A program made the translations under genes and the position numbers. Source: TMED27 sp037969235 (GTDB lineage: Bacteria > Pseudomonadota > Alphaproteobacteria > Micavibrionales > Micavibrionaceae). Taken from it: a stretch of DNA of 64,000 nt. The notes under the pieces are model-generated. The model was given only the letters and a program-made list of their open reading frames with translations, was not told where the DNA came from and ran no database searches. This document shows positions 1 to 8,782 of this stretch, in pieces. The DNA lies in NCBI GenBank assembly GCA_037969235.1, contig JBBKXA010000091.1, forward strand, positions 16,302 to 80,301, read 5' to 3'. Within the stretch, counting starts at the first letter, position 1. Each line of letters starts with the position of its first letter.

Positions 1-1
1 A

Positions 2-412
2 TACAAATTGGCTTTAAACACGGGCGGTGTTTACACCCCCATGATGGTTATAAATGGCAAAACTGTCACTACAGGTTTAAAAACAGCCGAGCGCGATGCG
101 GCGTTGAATAAGAATACACAAAAGATCAGTCCCATAAATTTGATAAAAAGCGGTCAGTATATTGATATTACTCTGCCGCGCATTGCGCTAGAACAGCCCG
201 TCGATCTCTGGCTCTTTGAAATTCAAATTCAAGGCACCCAAAGCGGGTATGAGCATTACCAAAACAGCGTGAGCAATATTACAAAACTGCTTGAATGGGA
301 TGGCCGACCTCATGAAATGGCCTTCCCCATAAGCGGCCAAAGCAATAAATCTTACGCCGTTATCGCCCAAACCTATAAAGGCGGCATCATCGCCGCAGGA
401 CAAACGCGTTAA
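2..412 (+). CDS. DUF1223 family protein, C-terminal part (5' end outside window)
   Basis: This is the C-terminal 136 residues of a protein whose reading frame is open to the left edge; TAA at 410-412 ends it. The motif GGVYTPMMVINGK near the left edge matches the conserved 'VYTPQMVVDG' block of DUF1223 proteins, a thioredoxin-fold-like secreted family common in alphaproteobacteria. Its CxxC-bearing N-terminal part, if present, lies outside the window. The remainder is beta-rich, with the ending expected of the family. It converges tail to tail with xthA, two bases apart. Function is not established; a periplasmic or secreted location is typical of the family, but the signal peptide cannot be seen here. 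Confidence 0.8.
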   Translation, partial: YKLALNTGGVYTPMMVINGKTVTTGLKTAERDAALNKNTQKISPINLIKSGQYIDITLPRIALEQPVDLWLFEIQIQGTQSGYEHYQNSVSNITKLLEWDGRPHEMAFPISGQSNKSYAVIAQTYKGGIIAAGQTR

Positions 413-414
413 TC

Positions 415-1203
415 TTACGGTTTAAAATCTACAATTACAGGCACATGATCGGATGGTTTTTCCCAATCCCGCGCATGAGTTAATGCTTCGTAGGCCTTCA
501 ATCTGTTTTTCAATGGAGGCGTAACCCAAACATGATCCAAACGCCGCCCACGATTAGATTTTTTCCAATCACGATTACGGTATGACCACCAAGTATACGT
601 TTTTTCATCTTCGGCAATAAAATGTCTTGCACTGTCGACCCATTGCAAAGACTCACGCATCTTATTTAAACGTTCCGTCTCGGGCGGAGTATGCGAAACT
701 ACTTTTAGCAATTGCTTGTGTGACCATACATCGTGCTCATACGGCGCAATATTGAAATCACCCACCGCTATTAATGGCGAATCGGGCGTGTACGTGTCAT
801 TAAACCAATCCGTCATCTCATCAACAAAATCAAGTTTATGCGCAAATTTGTCATTCATCAAAACATCCGGCTCATCCCCACCAGCAGGAATATACAAATT
901 GTGAATTTCCGCGCCCTCAATTTTGGCGGCAATATGGCGGCAATCCTCACGCCCTACACGGTGATGAATGTCTTTTGCGACAAAAGGCACTTTCGACAAA
1001 ATCGCCAGCCCGTTATAACTCTTCATCCCTTGAAAATGTTGGTGCTCGTATCCCATATCACGCAACGCATCGACAGGAAAAAATTCATCCTGTGTCTTGG
1101 TTTCCTGTAAACACAAAACATCGGGCGCAACCTCATCCGTCATCTTTTTAATAAGCGGCAATCGCAATCGCACAGAGTTAATATTCCAAGTCACCAAACG
1201 CAT
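415..1203 (-). CDS. xthA: Exodeoxyribonuclease III (AP endonuclease)
   Basis: Class II AP endonuclease and 3'-5' exonuclease of base-excision repair (endonuclease/exonuclease/phosphatase fold), 262 aa, the normal length. The catalytic set is complete: N7 in WNINSVR, E34 in LQETK, Y104 in NLYIPAGG, D149 and N151 in GDFN, D223-H224 in LDHVW and the terminal D252-H253 in SDH. These residues bind Mg2+ and attack the phosphate 5' of an abasic site. The gene lies 26 bp downstream of the ydfG-like gene on the same strand and may be the last gene of the dnaX-ybaB-ydfG transcript. Cytoplasmic. A very secure assignment. Confidence 0.96.
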   Translation of the reverse strand: MRLVTWNINSVRLRLPLIKKMTDEVAPDVLCLQETKTQDEFFPVDALRDMGYEHQHFQGMKSYNGLAILSKVPFVAKDIHHRVGREDCRHIAAKIEGAEIHNLYIPAGGDEPDVLMNDKFAHKLDFVDEMTDWFNDTYTPDSPLIAVGDFNIAPYEHDVWSHKQLLKVVSHTPPETERLNKMRESLQWVDSARHFIAEDEKTYTWWSYRNRDWKKSNRGRRLDHVWVTPPLKNRLKAYEALTHARDWEKPSDHVPVIVDFKP

Positions 1204-1229
1204 AAAATATCCTTCATTTTTATATAAAT

Positions 1230-2000
1230 CTAATCGCGGTCAACCATAAGTGGCCCCGGCGCTTGCCTCGTCGGCATAATCTCAATACGATTAATATTGC
1301 AATGTTCCGGCTGAATAGCCGCCCAATACACGCTCTCGGCAATATCCTTCGCCTCTAACGCTTTTGTACCCGCATAAACGCTCGCCGCCTTTTGCGCATC
1401 CCCGCCAAAACGTACAGTGGAAAATTGAGTCTCCACCATCGCTGGCTCAATATTGGTTACACGTACATTCTTCGCATATAAATCACTGCGCAAGCTCAAC
1501 GAAAATTGTTTAACAAACGCCTTAACGGCGCAATACACATGCCCACCTGGATAGGGGTAATTACCCGCCGTAGAGCCAATATTTATAATGTGCCCACGCC
1601 CGCGATCAACCATACCGCCGAGAATATAATGTGTGATCGCCACCAAAGACGAATTATTCATCTCAATCATATCAAGCCAGTCATCAAGCTCACAATCTTG
1701 CGCAGGCGATTGCCCAAGCGCACCGCCGGCATTATTAATCAACAAATCAATATCGCAAAATGCTTTAGGAATAGCCGCCAAAGCGGGCTTGATTGCCGCG
1801 CGATCCATAATGTCAAAACAGCACGTATGAATATCGGCATGATGCGCGGCTTCAAGAGCAGATTTTAGCGCATCTAATTTATCTTGGCTTCGACCATGCA
1901 AAACCAATTTCGCCCCAGCCGCGGCAAATTTTTCTGCAAACGCCTTGCCGAAATCTCCCGTTGCACCAGTAATAAGAACAATTTTAGACGAATAAGTCAT
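1230..2000 (-). CDS. SDR oxidoreductase, YdfG-like (NADP-dependent 3-hydroxy acid dehydrogenase)
   Basis: Classical short-chain dehydrogenase, 256 aa. The nucleotide-binding TGATGDFG is at residues 11-18, NNAG near 89-92, and the catalytic S143, Y156 and K160 (VYCAVK) are in order. The C-terminal half (SLRSDLYAKNVRVTNIEPA, NINRIEIMPTRQ) follows the YdfG/serine-dehydrogenase subfamily closely. That subfamily oxidises 3-hydroxy acids such as L-allo-threonine and reduces malonic semialdehyde with NADP(H). Its ATG overlaps the stop of ybaB by one base (TAATG), which suggests translational coupling. The substrate in this organism is inferred from the subfamily only. Confidence 0.85.
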   Translation of the reverse strand: MTYSSKIVLITGATGDFGKAFAEKFAAAGAKLVLHGRSQDKLDALKSALEAAHHADIHTCCFDIMDRAAIKPALAAIPKAFCDIDLLINNAGGALGQSPAQDCELDDWLDMIEMNNSSLVAITHYILGGMVDRGRGHIINIGSTAGNYPYPGGHVYCAVKAFVKQFSLSLRSDLYAKNVRVTNIEPAMVETQFSTVRFGGDAQKAASVYAGTKALEAKDIAESVYWAAIQPEHCNINRIEIMPTRQAPGPLMVDRD

Positions 2001-2323
2001 TAAATCGGCAATTTCGTCCCTGGTGGCAAGCCCATGCCTTCCATCATACCTTCGGTTTCATCCTTGATTTTGGCTTCTTTGGAATCATTTGCATTGTTCA
2101 CAGCCGCAGTAATAAGATCTTCCAGCTCTTCTTTATTATTCGCCTCAATCAAACTCGGATCTATTGCAATATTGCGCACAATTCCCGCGCAAGTCATCAC
2201 AACTTTAACCAAACCACCACCAGATTCACCTTGAACCTCGATATCTTTCAGTTTTTCCTGCAATTCCTGCAATTTAAACTGCATTTGTTGCGCTTGTTGC
2301 ATCATATCTTTGAAATTGAGCAT
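2000..2323 (-). CDS. ybaB: YbaB/EbfC family nucleoid-associated protein
   Basis: Small DNA-binding dimer of 107 aa. The N-terminal helix (LNFKDMMQQAQQMQFKLQE) is rich in Met and Gln, followed by the GESGGGLVKVVMTCAG strand region and the usual acidic linker and PPGTKLP ending. It lies 21 bp downstream of dnaX in the order dnaX-ybaB that is conserved across bacteria, which supports both calls. The family binds DNA with little sequence specificity and coats the nucleoid; some members affect gene expression. The common third gene, recR, is absent and replaced by a ydfG-like gene. Confidence 0.95.
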   Translation of the reverse strand: MLNFKDMMQQAQQMQFKLQELQEKLKDIEVQGESGGGLVKVVMTCAGIVRNIAIDPSLIEANNKEELEDLITAAVNNANDSKEAKIKDETEGMMEGMGLPPGTKLPI

Positions 2324-2344
2324 TTAAACTCTCCTTTTTGTTAT

Positions 2345-4111
2345 TTAAGATTCTGTTTTGTTGGTTACAATTGATTTTATCTCCGCTTCGGGGAAGACCG
2401 AAAATATCTCCTTGATTATCGGAAGCTCCATAATTTCCAAACGCTCAGCTTCCAAAACAGCTTGCGCGGTTTGCGCTAATGTTGGCTGCCCCTCAGCGCT
2501 AGAAACACTTACCACCCAGCGGTCACCCGTGATGCGTTTGAGCGTTGATGTTAAATCTTGTGTAAGGCGCGGCGGCGCTGATTTTGCGGGATTAATCTCA
2601 ATCAAACCATCTTTTAACGCCACCAAATGGGCATATTGATACACATTCGAAGCCAGCAAAACCTCGCCATGTCCCTCCAACAACCCAACAATATCTTCAA
2701 GCGTTTTAATCGCACAAACGCCTAAGGGGGGATCGGATTTTGGAACAATCGCCAGCGCCGCACGCATATCATTATTACCACCGGGAGTACGCGCCACAGG
2801 TACGCCATCATCATTTTTTTGTGAAGCCCCTTGAGGCAGCGCTGTTTTCACAGACGCAGAAACTTGAGATGCACTGTTTTCAGATTTTGAACCAGAAGCG
2901 CTAACATATTCTTGCCCCTCCAACTTCTTCAACAATTCCGCAGGATCAGGCAAATCTGCCGCATAAACCAAACGAATAATAACCATTTCTGCCGCGCTCT
3001 GGGGGTTTGGAGCGCTCTGCACTTCTGCAATGCCTTTTAACAATATTTGCCATGTTTTGGATAGGGTCGGCATTGACAATTTATCCGCCAATTCCGCCGC
3101 ACGCGCGGCTTGATCCGCCGCCATAGCATGCTTCATCCCCTTAGTCGCAGGCACAGCCCGAAACTTGGTGAGAATATGAGCCAACGCCAACAAATCTTGC
3201 ATCAAAACCAACGGATCAGCCCCGCTACGATACAAATCGTCCATAATCTCCAGCGCTTTTGGCGTCTCACCCGTAAGCACACATTCAAGAAGATCAAGCG
3301 AGCGCGCCCTATCCGCAAGCCCAAGCATACTTTCAACCACATCCGAAGTAATCACATCATCTGTCAACGCCATCGCTTGATCGAGAATTGATAATCCATC
3401 ACGCACCGAACCATCCGCTGCACGCGCAATCATCGTCAGCGCCGTCTCATCAGCTTTTTTGCCCTCTTTTTCGCAAATCGAAGCAAAATGGGCGGTCAAT
3501 GTCGGCACATCTACGCGCCGCAAATCAAAACGCTGACACCGCGATAACACCGTAATCGGCACTTTACGAATTTCAGTCGTCGCAAAAATAAATTTCACAT
3601 GTTCTGGCGGCTCTTCGAGTGTCTTCAATAACGCATTAAACGCGTTTTTCGACAACATATGCACCTCGTCGATCACGTAAACTTTGTATCGCGCCTGTGT
3701 AGGAGCATAACGCACACCTTCAAGAATATCACGAATATCATCAACCCCAGTATGGCTAGCGGCATCCATTTCAATCACATCAGGATGGCGATCTTCGGAT
3801 ATAGCCTTACAGATATCGCAATCATTTGTAGCCCCCGTCGTCGGATCGCTCTGCCCATCTGGCCCAGCATAATTCAAAGCCTTGGCAATAATCCGCGCCG
3901 TCGTCGTTTTACCCACCCCGCGCACACCCGTCAGCATAAAAGCATGCGCAATACGCCCTGAATCAATCGCATTCGTCAGAGTACGCACAAGCGCATCTTG
4001 ACCGATCAACTCGCTAAAATTCTGCGGCCTGTACTTACGTGCCAAAACACGATACGGCGCAGTTTTTTCAACAATTGGGGCAGGCGATGTTTTTTGCTTA
4101 GCTTCAGGCAT
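2345..4111 (-). CDS. dnaX: DNA polymerase III subunit gamma/tau
   Basis: Clamp-loader ATPase of the replicative polymerase, 588 aa. Walker A (GVRGVGKTT) is at about 62-70, Walker B (DEVH) at 148-151, sensor 1 (FIFATTE) near 174-180, and the SRC motif (arginine finger) near 190-192. The DAASHTGVDDIR block is typical. A Ser/Ala-rich linker around 410-450 precedes a C-terminal tau-like domain of alphaproteobacterial type. The zinc module is odd: only two cysteines remain (C98 and C101); Y81 and T95 occupy the other two expected positions. I see no slippery A-run that would clearly produce a separate gamma form. ffs lies just upstream, as in many alphaproteobacteria. Confidence 0.96.
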   Translation of the reverse strand: MPEAKQKTSPAPIVEKTAPYRVLARKYRPQNFSELIGQDALVRTLTNAIDSGRIAHAFMLTGVRGVGKTTTARIIAKALNYAGPDGQSDPTTGATNDCDICKAISEDRHPDVIEMDAASHTGVDDIRDILEGVRYAPTQARYKVYVIDEVHMLSKNAFNALLKTLEEPPEHVKFIFATTEIRKVPITVLSRCQRFDLRRVDVPTLTAHFASICEKEGKKADETALTMIARAADGSVRDGLSILDQAMALTDDVITSDVVESMLGLADRARSLDLLECVLTGETPKALEIMDDLYRSGADPLVLMQDLLALAHILTKFRAVPATKGMKHAMAADQAARAAELADKLSMPTLSKTWQILLKGIAEVQSAPNPQSAAEMVIIRLVYAADLPDPAELLKKLEGQEYVSASGSKSENSASQVSASVKTALPQGASQKNDDGVPVARTPGGNNDMRAALAIVPKSDPPLGVCAIKTLEDIVGLLEGHGEVLLASNVYQYAHLVALKDGLIEINPAKSAPPRLTQDLTSTLKRITGDRWVVSVSSAEGQPTLAQTAQAVLEAERLEIMELPIIKEIFSVFPEAEIKSIVTNKTES

Positions 4112-4199
4112 ATATTATATGTAAGGCGATTCACGATGACGGGCAAGCAAAACCCGCCACTTTTAAAACGACATAAAAAACATACTGGGGGGAAATAAA

Positions 4200-4293
4200 A
4201 TGGAAGACGGACACGACCCGAAAAAATCACTTACGGCTGCTGGCTTTCGCCCCTGACCGGATTGGGCAATCTCTCGCCCGTGCCGCCTTCCAT
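4200..4293 (-). ncRNA. ffs: Signal recognition particle RNA (small bacterial 4.5S type)
   Basis: On the minus strand the segment carries the domain IV core GGTCAGG, then a GGC-GAAA-GCC hairpin, then AGCAGCC. This has the same 24-nt length as the core of E. coli 4.5S RNA. The bases on both sides of the asymmetric loop that contact the Ffh M domain are kept, and the tetraloop is of GNRA type (GAAA). The ends pair as ATGGAAG with CTTCCAT, and CACG/CGTG pairs inside, giving the single long hairpin expected of a roughly 94-nt RNA. It sits between dnaX and a divergent lipoprotein gene, a usual alphaproteobacterial location. Exact ends are estimated from the terminal pairing. Confidence 0.92.
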
Positions 4294-4366
4294 GTTTGAT
4301 ATATCGTTGATAAACTCTAATTGCAAGTGTAAGAAAGATAAATTGCCACAAAGAAAGCTAAAATCC

Positions 4367-5140
4367 GTGAAAAAAACCCTGCTGCTCCTATCGACCACAA
4401 CACTACTATCAGCATGCGTCAGCAACGGCACAAGCCCATCACAAGGTATGGATTGGGCTGGCACGGCGCAAAGTGTTCTTAATTCTGGAGTTTTAGGCAC
4501 GAACGCCTCAAATGGCGCTGGTATCGGTGCATTAAGCATCGCTGAAATTACAGCAGGTTTGCGCGAAGCCTTAAGCATCGGCTCAACCAATGTAGTGGCA
4601 CAACTCGGCCAGCAAAACGGCTTTAACCTTGATCCAAAAATTCACATCCCATTGCCCGAAAATCTAAAACGCGTAGATTCTGCCCTCTCGGCTATTGGCA
4701 TGAATAACCTCACCAGCGATTTGGAATTGCGCCTTAACCGTGCCGCAGAGGCCGCAACGCCCAAAGCCAAAGCATTATTTTTATCCGCCATTTCGCAAAT
4801 GACCATTGATGATGCACGCGGCATTTTAAATGGCCCTCAAGACAGCGCCACACAATATCTGCGCCGCTCAATGGGCGCGCAACTGGGCACTGAAATGCAG
4901 CCACTTATTCAAAGCGCACTCGCCCAGGCAGGCGCTGTACAAGCGTACGACCAAGTCATGGGACAATATGCGCAATTGCCTTTCATGCCGAACGTAAAGG
5001 CAGATCTACAAAACTACGTCACCAACAAAGCCTTAGACGGCGTATTTTATTATGTGGCACAAGAAGAAGCCGCCATTCGTGCAAACCCCGTAAAACGCAC
5101 AACGACATTACTTCAAAAAGTATTCGGCGCCGTTCAATAA
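4367..5140 (+). CDS. DUF4197 family lipoprotein
   Basis: From the GTG at 4367 the product has 257 aa and begins with a basic n-region, a hydrophobic stretch and the lipobox LLSAC, so it should be a lipid-anchored envelope protein. The rest fits DUF4197: an SIAEITAGLREALSIG block, IPLPENLKRV, LNRAAEAATPKAKALFL, then FYYVAQEEAAIR near the C-terminus. An in-frame start further upstream (4262) would lie inside the SRP RNA gene and is rejected; TTG at 4343 is a possible alternative. Function of the family is unknown. It points the same way as the resB-ccsA-resA genes but 78 bp before them, so a shared transcript is possible. Confidence 0.85.
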   Translation: MKKTLLLLSTTTLLSACVSNGTSPSQGMDWAGTAQSVLNSGVLGTNASNGAGIGALSIAEITAGLREALSIGSTNVVAQLGQQNGFNLDPKIHIPLPENLKRVDSALSAIGMNNLTSDLELRLNRAAEAATPKAKALFLSAISQMTIDDARGILNGPQDSATQYLRRSMGAQLGTEMQPLIQSALAQAGAVQAYDQVMGQYAQLPFMPNVKADLQNYVTNKALDGVFYYVAQEEAAIRANPVKRTTTLLQKVFGAVQ

Positions 5141-5218
5141 GATGGGCAATAAGACTCGCAATAAAAAACAATCGCATTTCGATTGAAACAGGCAGAGCCA
5201 TACTGTAAAGCTTCACCC

Positions 5219-6316
5219 ATGGCCCGCGCGTTAAAAATTCTGAATCGTTTAGCCGAAGCCGATATGGTGTTCTGGCTTATGCCCCCTTTGATGCTGTTGC
5301 TGGTCATTGGCACAGTTGCCCAGCGCTCTATGGGATTATGGCCCGCTCTTGATATGTTTTTCGGAAGTTTTGTAATCTGGGCGGGATTTATCCCATTGCC
5401 TGGCGCATATATTTTACTAGGCATCTTAAGCATTAATCTCGCGCTTAAATTTTTATTGCAAAGCCAATGGAAGTGGCAAAAATCAGGGATTATTTTATCC
5501 CATATGGGCGCATTAATTTTAATGTTTGGCGGATTAGTCACCGCCATAGATGCCGACGAACATTATATGCTGATCGCCGAAAACACTGAAACCCTCTACG
5601 CCTACAGCTATGTAGAGCGCGACTTTACGATCTATGAAGATAAGCAATTAATTCTCAACCTACCCTATGATAAAATCAAAAAATGGGATTTCAGCGCCCT
5701 GCCATTTGAAGTCAAAATCAAAAGCTGGTGCGACCATTGCAACATTTTAAAACGCTTTGAAGCCAAAAATTATAATGAAAGCGAAACCTATCAAGGCATG
5801 GCGATGCATATGACCCTGCAAAGCGCCCCCAAAGAGCCACAGCCCGAAAACAACCTCACGGGCTTCGAATTTGAAATCAATAATAGCGGCGCAGAAGGAC
5901 ATTACATCGCATTTGATGGCATGCCGAAACCTATTGAGTTCACCCATGATGATAAAAACTATGCATTAATGTTTGGTAAATCACAAATACGCCTACCCTT
6001 TACAATTTTTCTCAAAAAATTCACCAAAGATAATTATGAAGGCACGCAAATGGCACGCGGCTACAGCTCTGATATCATGATCAAAGATGGTGATTTAGAA
6101 TGGCCAACACGCATCGAAATGAATAAGCCCATGCGCTACAAAGGTTACACATTTTTTCAATCCTCTTTCGAAAACGATGAAAAAGGTAGCATTAGTATTC
6201 TCGCCGTCGTAAAAAACAAAGGCTGGCTTTTGCCTTACTTCGGAACATTTATCATCAGCATCGGCTTGTTACTTCACCTGATCATAAATATCCGTAGCGT
6301 CAGGCGCACGCCATGA
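5219..6316 (+). CDS. resB: Cytochrome c biogenesis protein ResB/Ccs1 (System II)
   Basis: Membrane half of the System II cytochrome c synthetase. From the ATG at 5219 it has 365 aa. Three membrane helices lie in the first third (including SHMGALILMFGG with its conserved His), followed by a periplasmic domain of about 200 residues, then a last helix near the C-terminus (WLLPYFGTFIISIGLLL). The segment MNKPMRYKGYTFFQSSF is the ResB signature before the last helix. With CcsA it would bring heme to CXXCH apocytochromes on the outer face of the inner membrane. It overlaps ccsA by ATGA. A TTG at 5183 would add 12 residues but has no support. Confidence 0.9.
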   Translation: MARALKILNRLAEADMVFWLMPPLMLLLVIGTVAQRSMGLWPALDMFFGSFVIWAGFIPLPGAYILLGILSINLALKFLLQSQWKWQKSGIILSHMGALILMFGGLVTAIDADEHYMLIAENTETLYAYSYVERDFTIYEDKQLILNLPYDKIKKWDFSALPFEVKIKSWCDHCNILKRFEAKNYNESETYQGMAMHMTLQSAPKEPQPENNLTGFEFEINNSGAEGHYIAFDGMPKPIEFTHDDKNYALMFGKSQIRLPFTIFLKKFTKDNYEGTQMARGYSSDIMIKDGDLEWPTRIEMNKPMRYKGYTFFQSSFENDEKGSISILAVVKNKGWLLPYFGTFIISIGLLLHLIINIRSVRRTP

Positions 6317-8103
6317 TGAGAATATTTTTATTATGTGCGTTTTTATTCCTCGCTCTACCTGCACAGGCGCAGGAAAATCTGGATTACTCCGCATTTCGTA
6401 ACATCCCGATCCAGCATGAAGGGCGCATAAAGCCCCTGCAAAGCTTTGCCGCCATCACAATGAAGACCCTGTCCGGTGATGAGCAAGACGCCAATGCATG
6501 GCTTGCGCAAGTATTATTCGACCCACAAAGCGCCGCAGAGCGCCCAATTATTCGCATTGAAAACAAAGCCACGCTTGAAAAATTAGGGTTGGATTCAAAA
6601 CAAAATCTCTTCAGCCTCACCACCCTCAAGCCTGCGCTCGATCAAACACAAAACGATGTGCAAGCCTTGCTCGCCAAAGACAATCGCACCGACAATGAAA
6701 ACGCACTTCTAGCTGTTCATGAAAAAGCGGCGATTTTGATAGAAATCATGCGCAGTTTCTCAGCCCTCCTCCCACTCGAAATCATTGTGCCACCGCCCTA
6801 TACTAATGAAATAGGCTCGCCCGTAACCTATTGGGAATTATCCTCCATTGCGCAACAAATCAACGCAGATATAAAAAATATTATCAGTAAAAAAGGACAA
6901 GACCCGAACACGTACACCCCTGATGAAATGGCAACTGCCAAAATGGGGTATCAAATACAAATGCTTGAGAATGCGGGGCGGCAAAATGAAATACTGCGTG
7001 TTATTCCTGCAAGCTGGAACGATTCATCAGAATTTTTCTCACCTTGGGCGTTGCTCAATAATGGTCAAGGCTCTCTACAAAGCGCTTTTGCTTTTTCATT
7101 GTGGCAGGATTTAGCGCGTAGCTATCGCGAAAGCGATGTCCAAAATTGGCTAAAAATTTCACAACAAATCCAAGACTTCACCCTAAACGAGCGTCCAGAT
7201 ATAAAGAGCGATAAATTTCAAATTGAACATTTTTATCACAATGTCTCATTATATATATACGCCATACTCGCATATGCTTTGGTTATAATCTTCATACGAA
7301 AACCCTATGCACGCATTCCTGTTATTACAACAGCCATAGCCATAGCCATTCATATTACTGCTATGGCACTACGCATATATATTCTTGATCGCGCGCCTGT
7401 GGGCACTTTATATGAATCCTTACTGTTCGTCTCACTTATCTGTGCGTTAATCGGGTTAACGATCACGTTCAAACGAAAATCCCTCACCCCGTTAATCGCT
7501 GGCAACATCTCGGCCATTGGTCTTTTATTAATGGCACCTCTTTTCGCCCCTCAAGGTGATTCTCTCGAAGTGCTCGTGGCTGTACTCAACACCAATTTCT
7601 GGCTCACCACGCATGTGCTATGCATCACCGCCGGATACGGCGCTTGCATCCTTGCAGCTGTACTGGCGCATGTCGGCTTATACAAACGCAAAAATAATAA
7701 CGGCGACATCCGTATACAAAAAAACATCTACCAGCTTTCTCTCCTCGCGCTTCTACTCACAGCCTTAGGCACCGCGTTAGGTGGAATATGGGCAGATCAA
7801 AGCTGGGGGCGTTTTTGGGGATGGGATCCCAAAGAAAACGGCGCTCTACTCATTGTGCTTTGGCTCATATGGGCACAACATGGCCGCGCATCCGACCACT
7901 TAAAGCCCGCAGCCTTCATGGCCGCTATCGCCGCACTCAATATTATCGTTGCGCTATCATGGTTTGGCGTGAACCTGCTCAATGTCGGCTTGCACTCGTA
8001 CGGGTTTACTTCACAATTATTAGGAGGACTGATTGCTTTTTGTTTGATTGAGACTATCCTTATTGCATGGTTGATGTTGCGTATTAAAAGGACGAAATCA
8101 TGA
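6313..8103 (+). CDS. ccsA: Cytochrome c biogenesis protein CcsA, long form with periplasmic N-terminal domain
   Basis: Heme-handling subunit of System II, 596 aa. It starts with a signal-like segment and the motif HEGRIKPLQSFA (from residue 35). That motif is also found in the CcsA part of fused CcsBA/NrfI proteins of epsilonproteobacteria and Bacteroidetes. A periplasmic region of about 290 residues precedes a C-terminal set of eight or so membrane helices. The tryptophan-rich heme motif WGRFWGWDPKE lies at about 498-508, with flanking conserved histidines (TTHVLC, LHSYGF). Start overlaps the resB stop and its own stop overlaps resA, so the three genes are tightly coupled. Short CcsA proteins lack the N-terminal domain. 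Confidence 0.9.
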   Translation: MMRIFLLCAFLFLALPAQAQENLDYSAFRNIPIQHEGRIKPLQSFAAITMKTLSGDEQDANAWLAQVLFDPQSAAERPIIRIENKATLEKLGLDSKQNLFSLTTLKPALDQTQNDVQALLAKDNRTDNENALLAVHEKAAILIEIMRSFSALLPLEIIVPPPYTNEIGSPVTYWELSSIAQQINADIKNIISKKGQDPNTYTPDEMATAKMGYQIQMLENAGRQNEILRVIPASWNDSSEFFSPWALLNNGQGSLQSAFAFSLWQDLARSYRESDVQNWLKISQQIQDFTLNERPDIKSDKFQIEHFYHNVSLYIYAILAYALVIIFIRKPYARIPVITTAIAIAIHITAMALRIYILDRAPVGTLYESLLFVSLICALIGLTITFKRKSLTPLIAGNISAIGLLLMAPLFAPQGDSLEVLVAVLNTNFWLTTHVLCITAGYGACILAAVLAHVGLYKRKNNNGDIRIQKNIYQLSLLALLLTALGTALGGIWADQSWGRFWGWDPKENGALLIVLWLIWAQHGRASDHLKPAAFMAAIAALNIIVALSWFGVNLLNVGLHSYGFTSQLLGGLIAFCLIETILIAWLMLRIKRTKS

Positions 8104-8681
8104 AAAGAATATCCGTCATTATAAATATAAGCGCCCTAATCGGCGCATGCCTTCTGGCCTACGCTCTGACGGTGCATTTCGCAAAAGCAAAACCGCAAAA
8201 CATCACACAACCTGATACTCCGATTGAGCGATTAGAAAAAAATCAACCAGTTCCTGATTTCACCTTCAAAGACGCAAACGGCGCAGCCCACAACATCAAT
8301 GATTTCAAAGGCAAAATTGTAATTCTAAACTTCTGGGCATCATGGTGCCCACCATGCATCAAAGAATTCCCTCATTTCATAAGCGCGGCCAAAGAATTTA
8401 ACGAAAAAGTCGTTTTCGTCGGCGTATCCTCCGACCTTGACCAAACCGCTATGAACACCTTCATGAGCAAAATAAAACTGCCAGAATCAAACAAAAATTT
8501 TTATGTGACACTCGATGATAATGGTGCGATCACTAAAGATATATTCCAAACTCTACGCCTACCCGAAACCATTCTCATTGATACTAACGGCATCATGCGA
8601 TCCAAAATTATTGGCGCGAATTGGGACTATGATGATCTGAAAACACAAATTGCAACCTTGCTTAACTTGCAAGAAAATTAG
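8100..8681 (+). CDS. resA: ResA/TlpA-like membrane-anchored thioredoxin
   Basis: Thioredoxin-fold protein of 193 aa with an N-terminal signal anchor (about residues 7-27) and the active site WASWCPPC (C83 and C86). The AhpC/TSA-Redoxin type domain (VPDFTFKDANG, LNFWASW) is typical of ResA, TlpA and CcmG. Placed last in the resB-ccsA-resA unit with a 4-bp overlap, it most likely reduces the disulfide of apocytochrome CXXCH sites outside the cytoplasmic membrane. Electrons could come from a CcdA/DsbD-type protein; a DsbD-like gene is at 29619 in this window. TlpA, which matures the CuA site of oxidase, is the main alternative role. Confidence 0.87.
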   Translation: MKRISVIINISALIGACLLAYALTVHFAKAKPQNITQPDTPIERLEKNQPVPDFTFKDANGAAHNINDFKGKIVILNFWASWCPPCIKEFPHFISAAKEFNEKVVFVGVSSDLDQTAMNTFMSKIKLPESNKNFYVTLDDNGAITKDIFQTLRLPETILIDTNGIMRSKIIGANWDYDDLKTQIATLLNLQEN

Positions 8682-8782
8682 AGTAGAGAAAAATCGTATT
8701 TAATGATTCTTGATTTGCTCAAAATAATGTATCATACCTTACTTGTTTCAAAATCTGCGCTACCGAAAAAGAAATCCAAATC

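Noticed and set aside
4262..4366. N-terminal extension of the DUF4197 gene
   Set aside because: It would start inside the SRP RNA gene, and a lipoprotein signal begins at the GTG at 4367.
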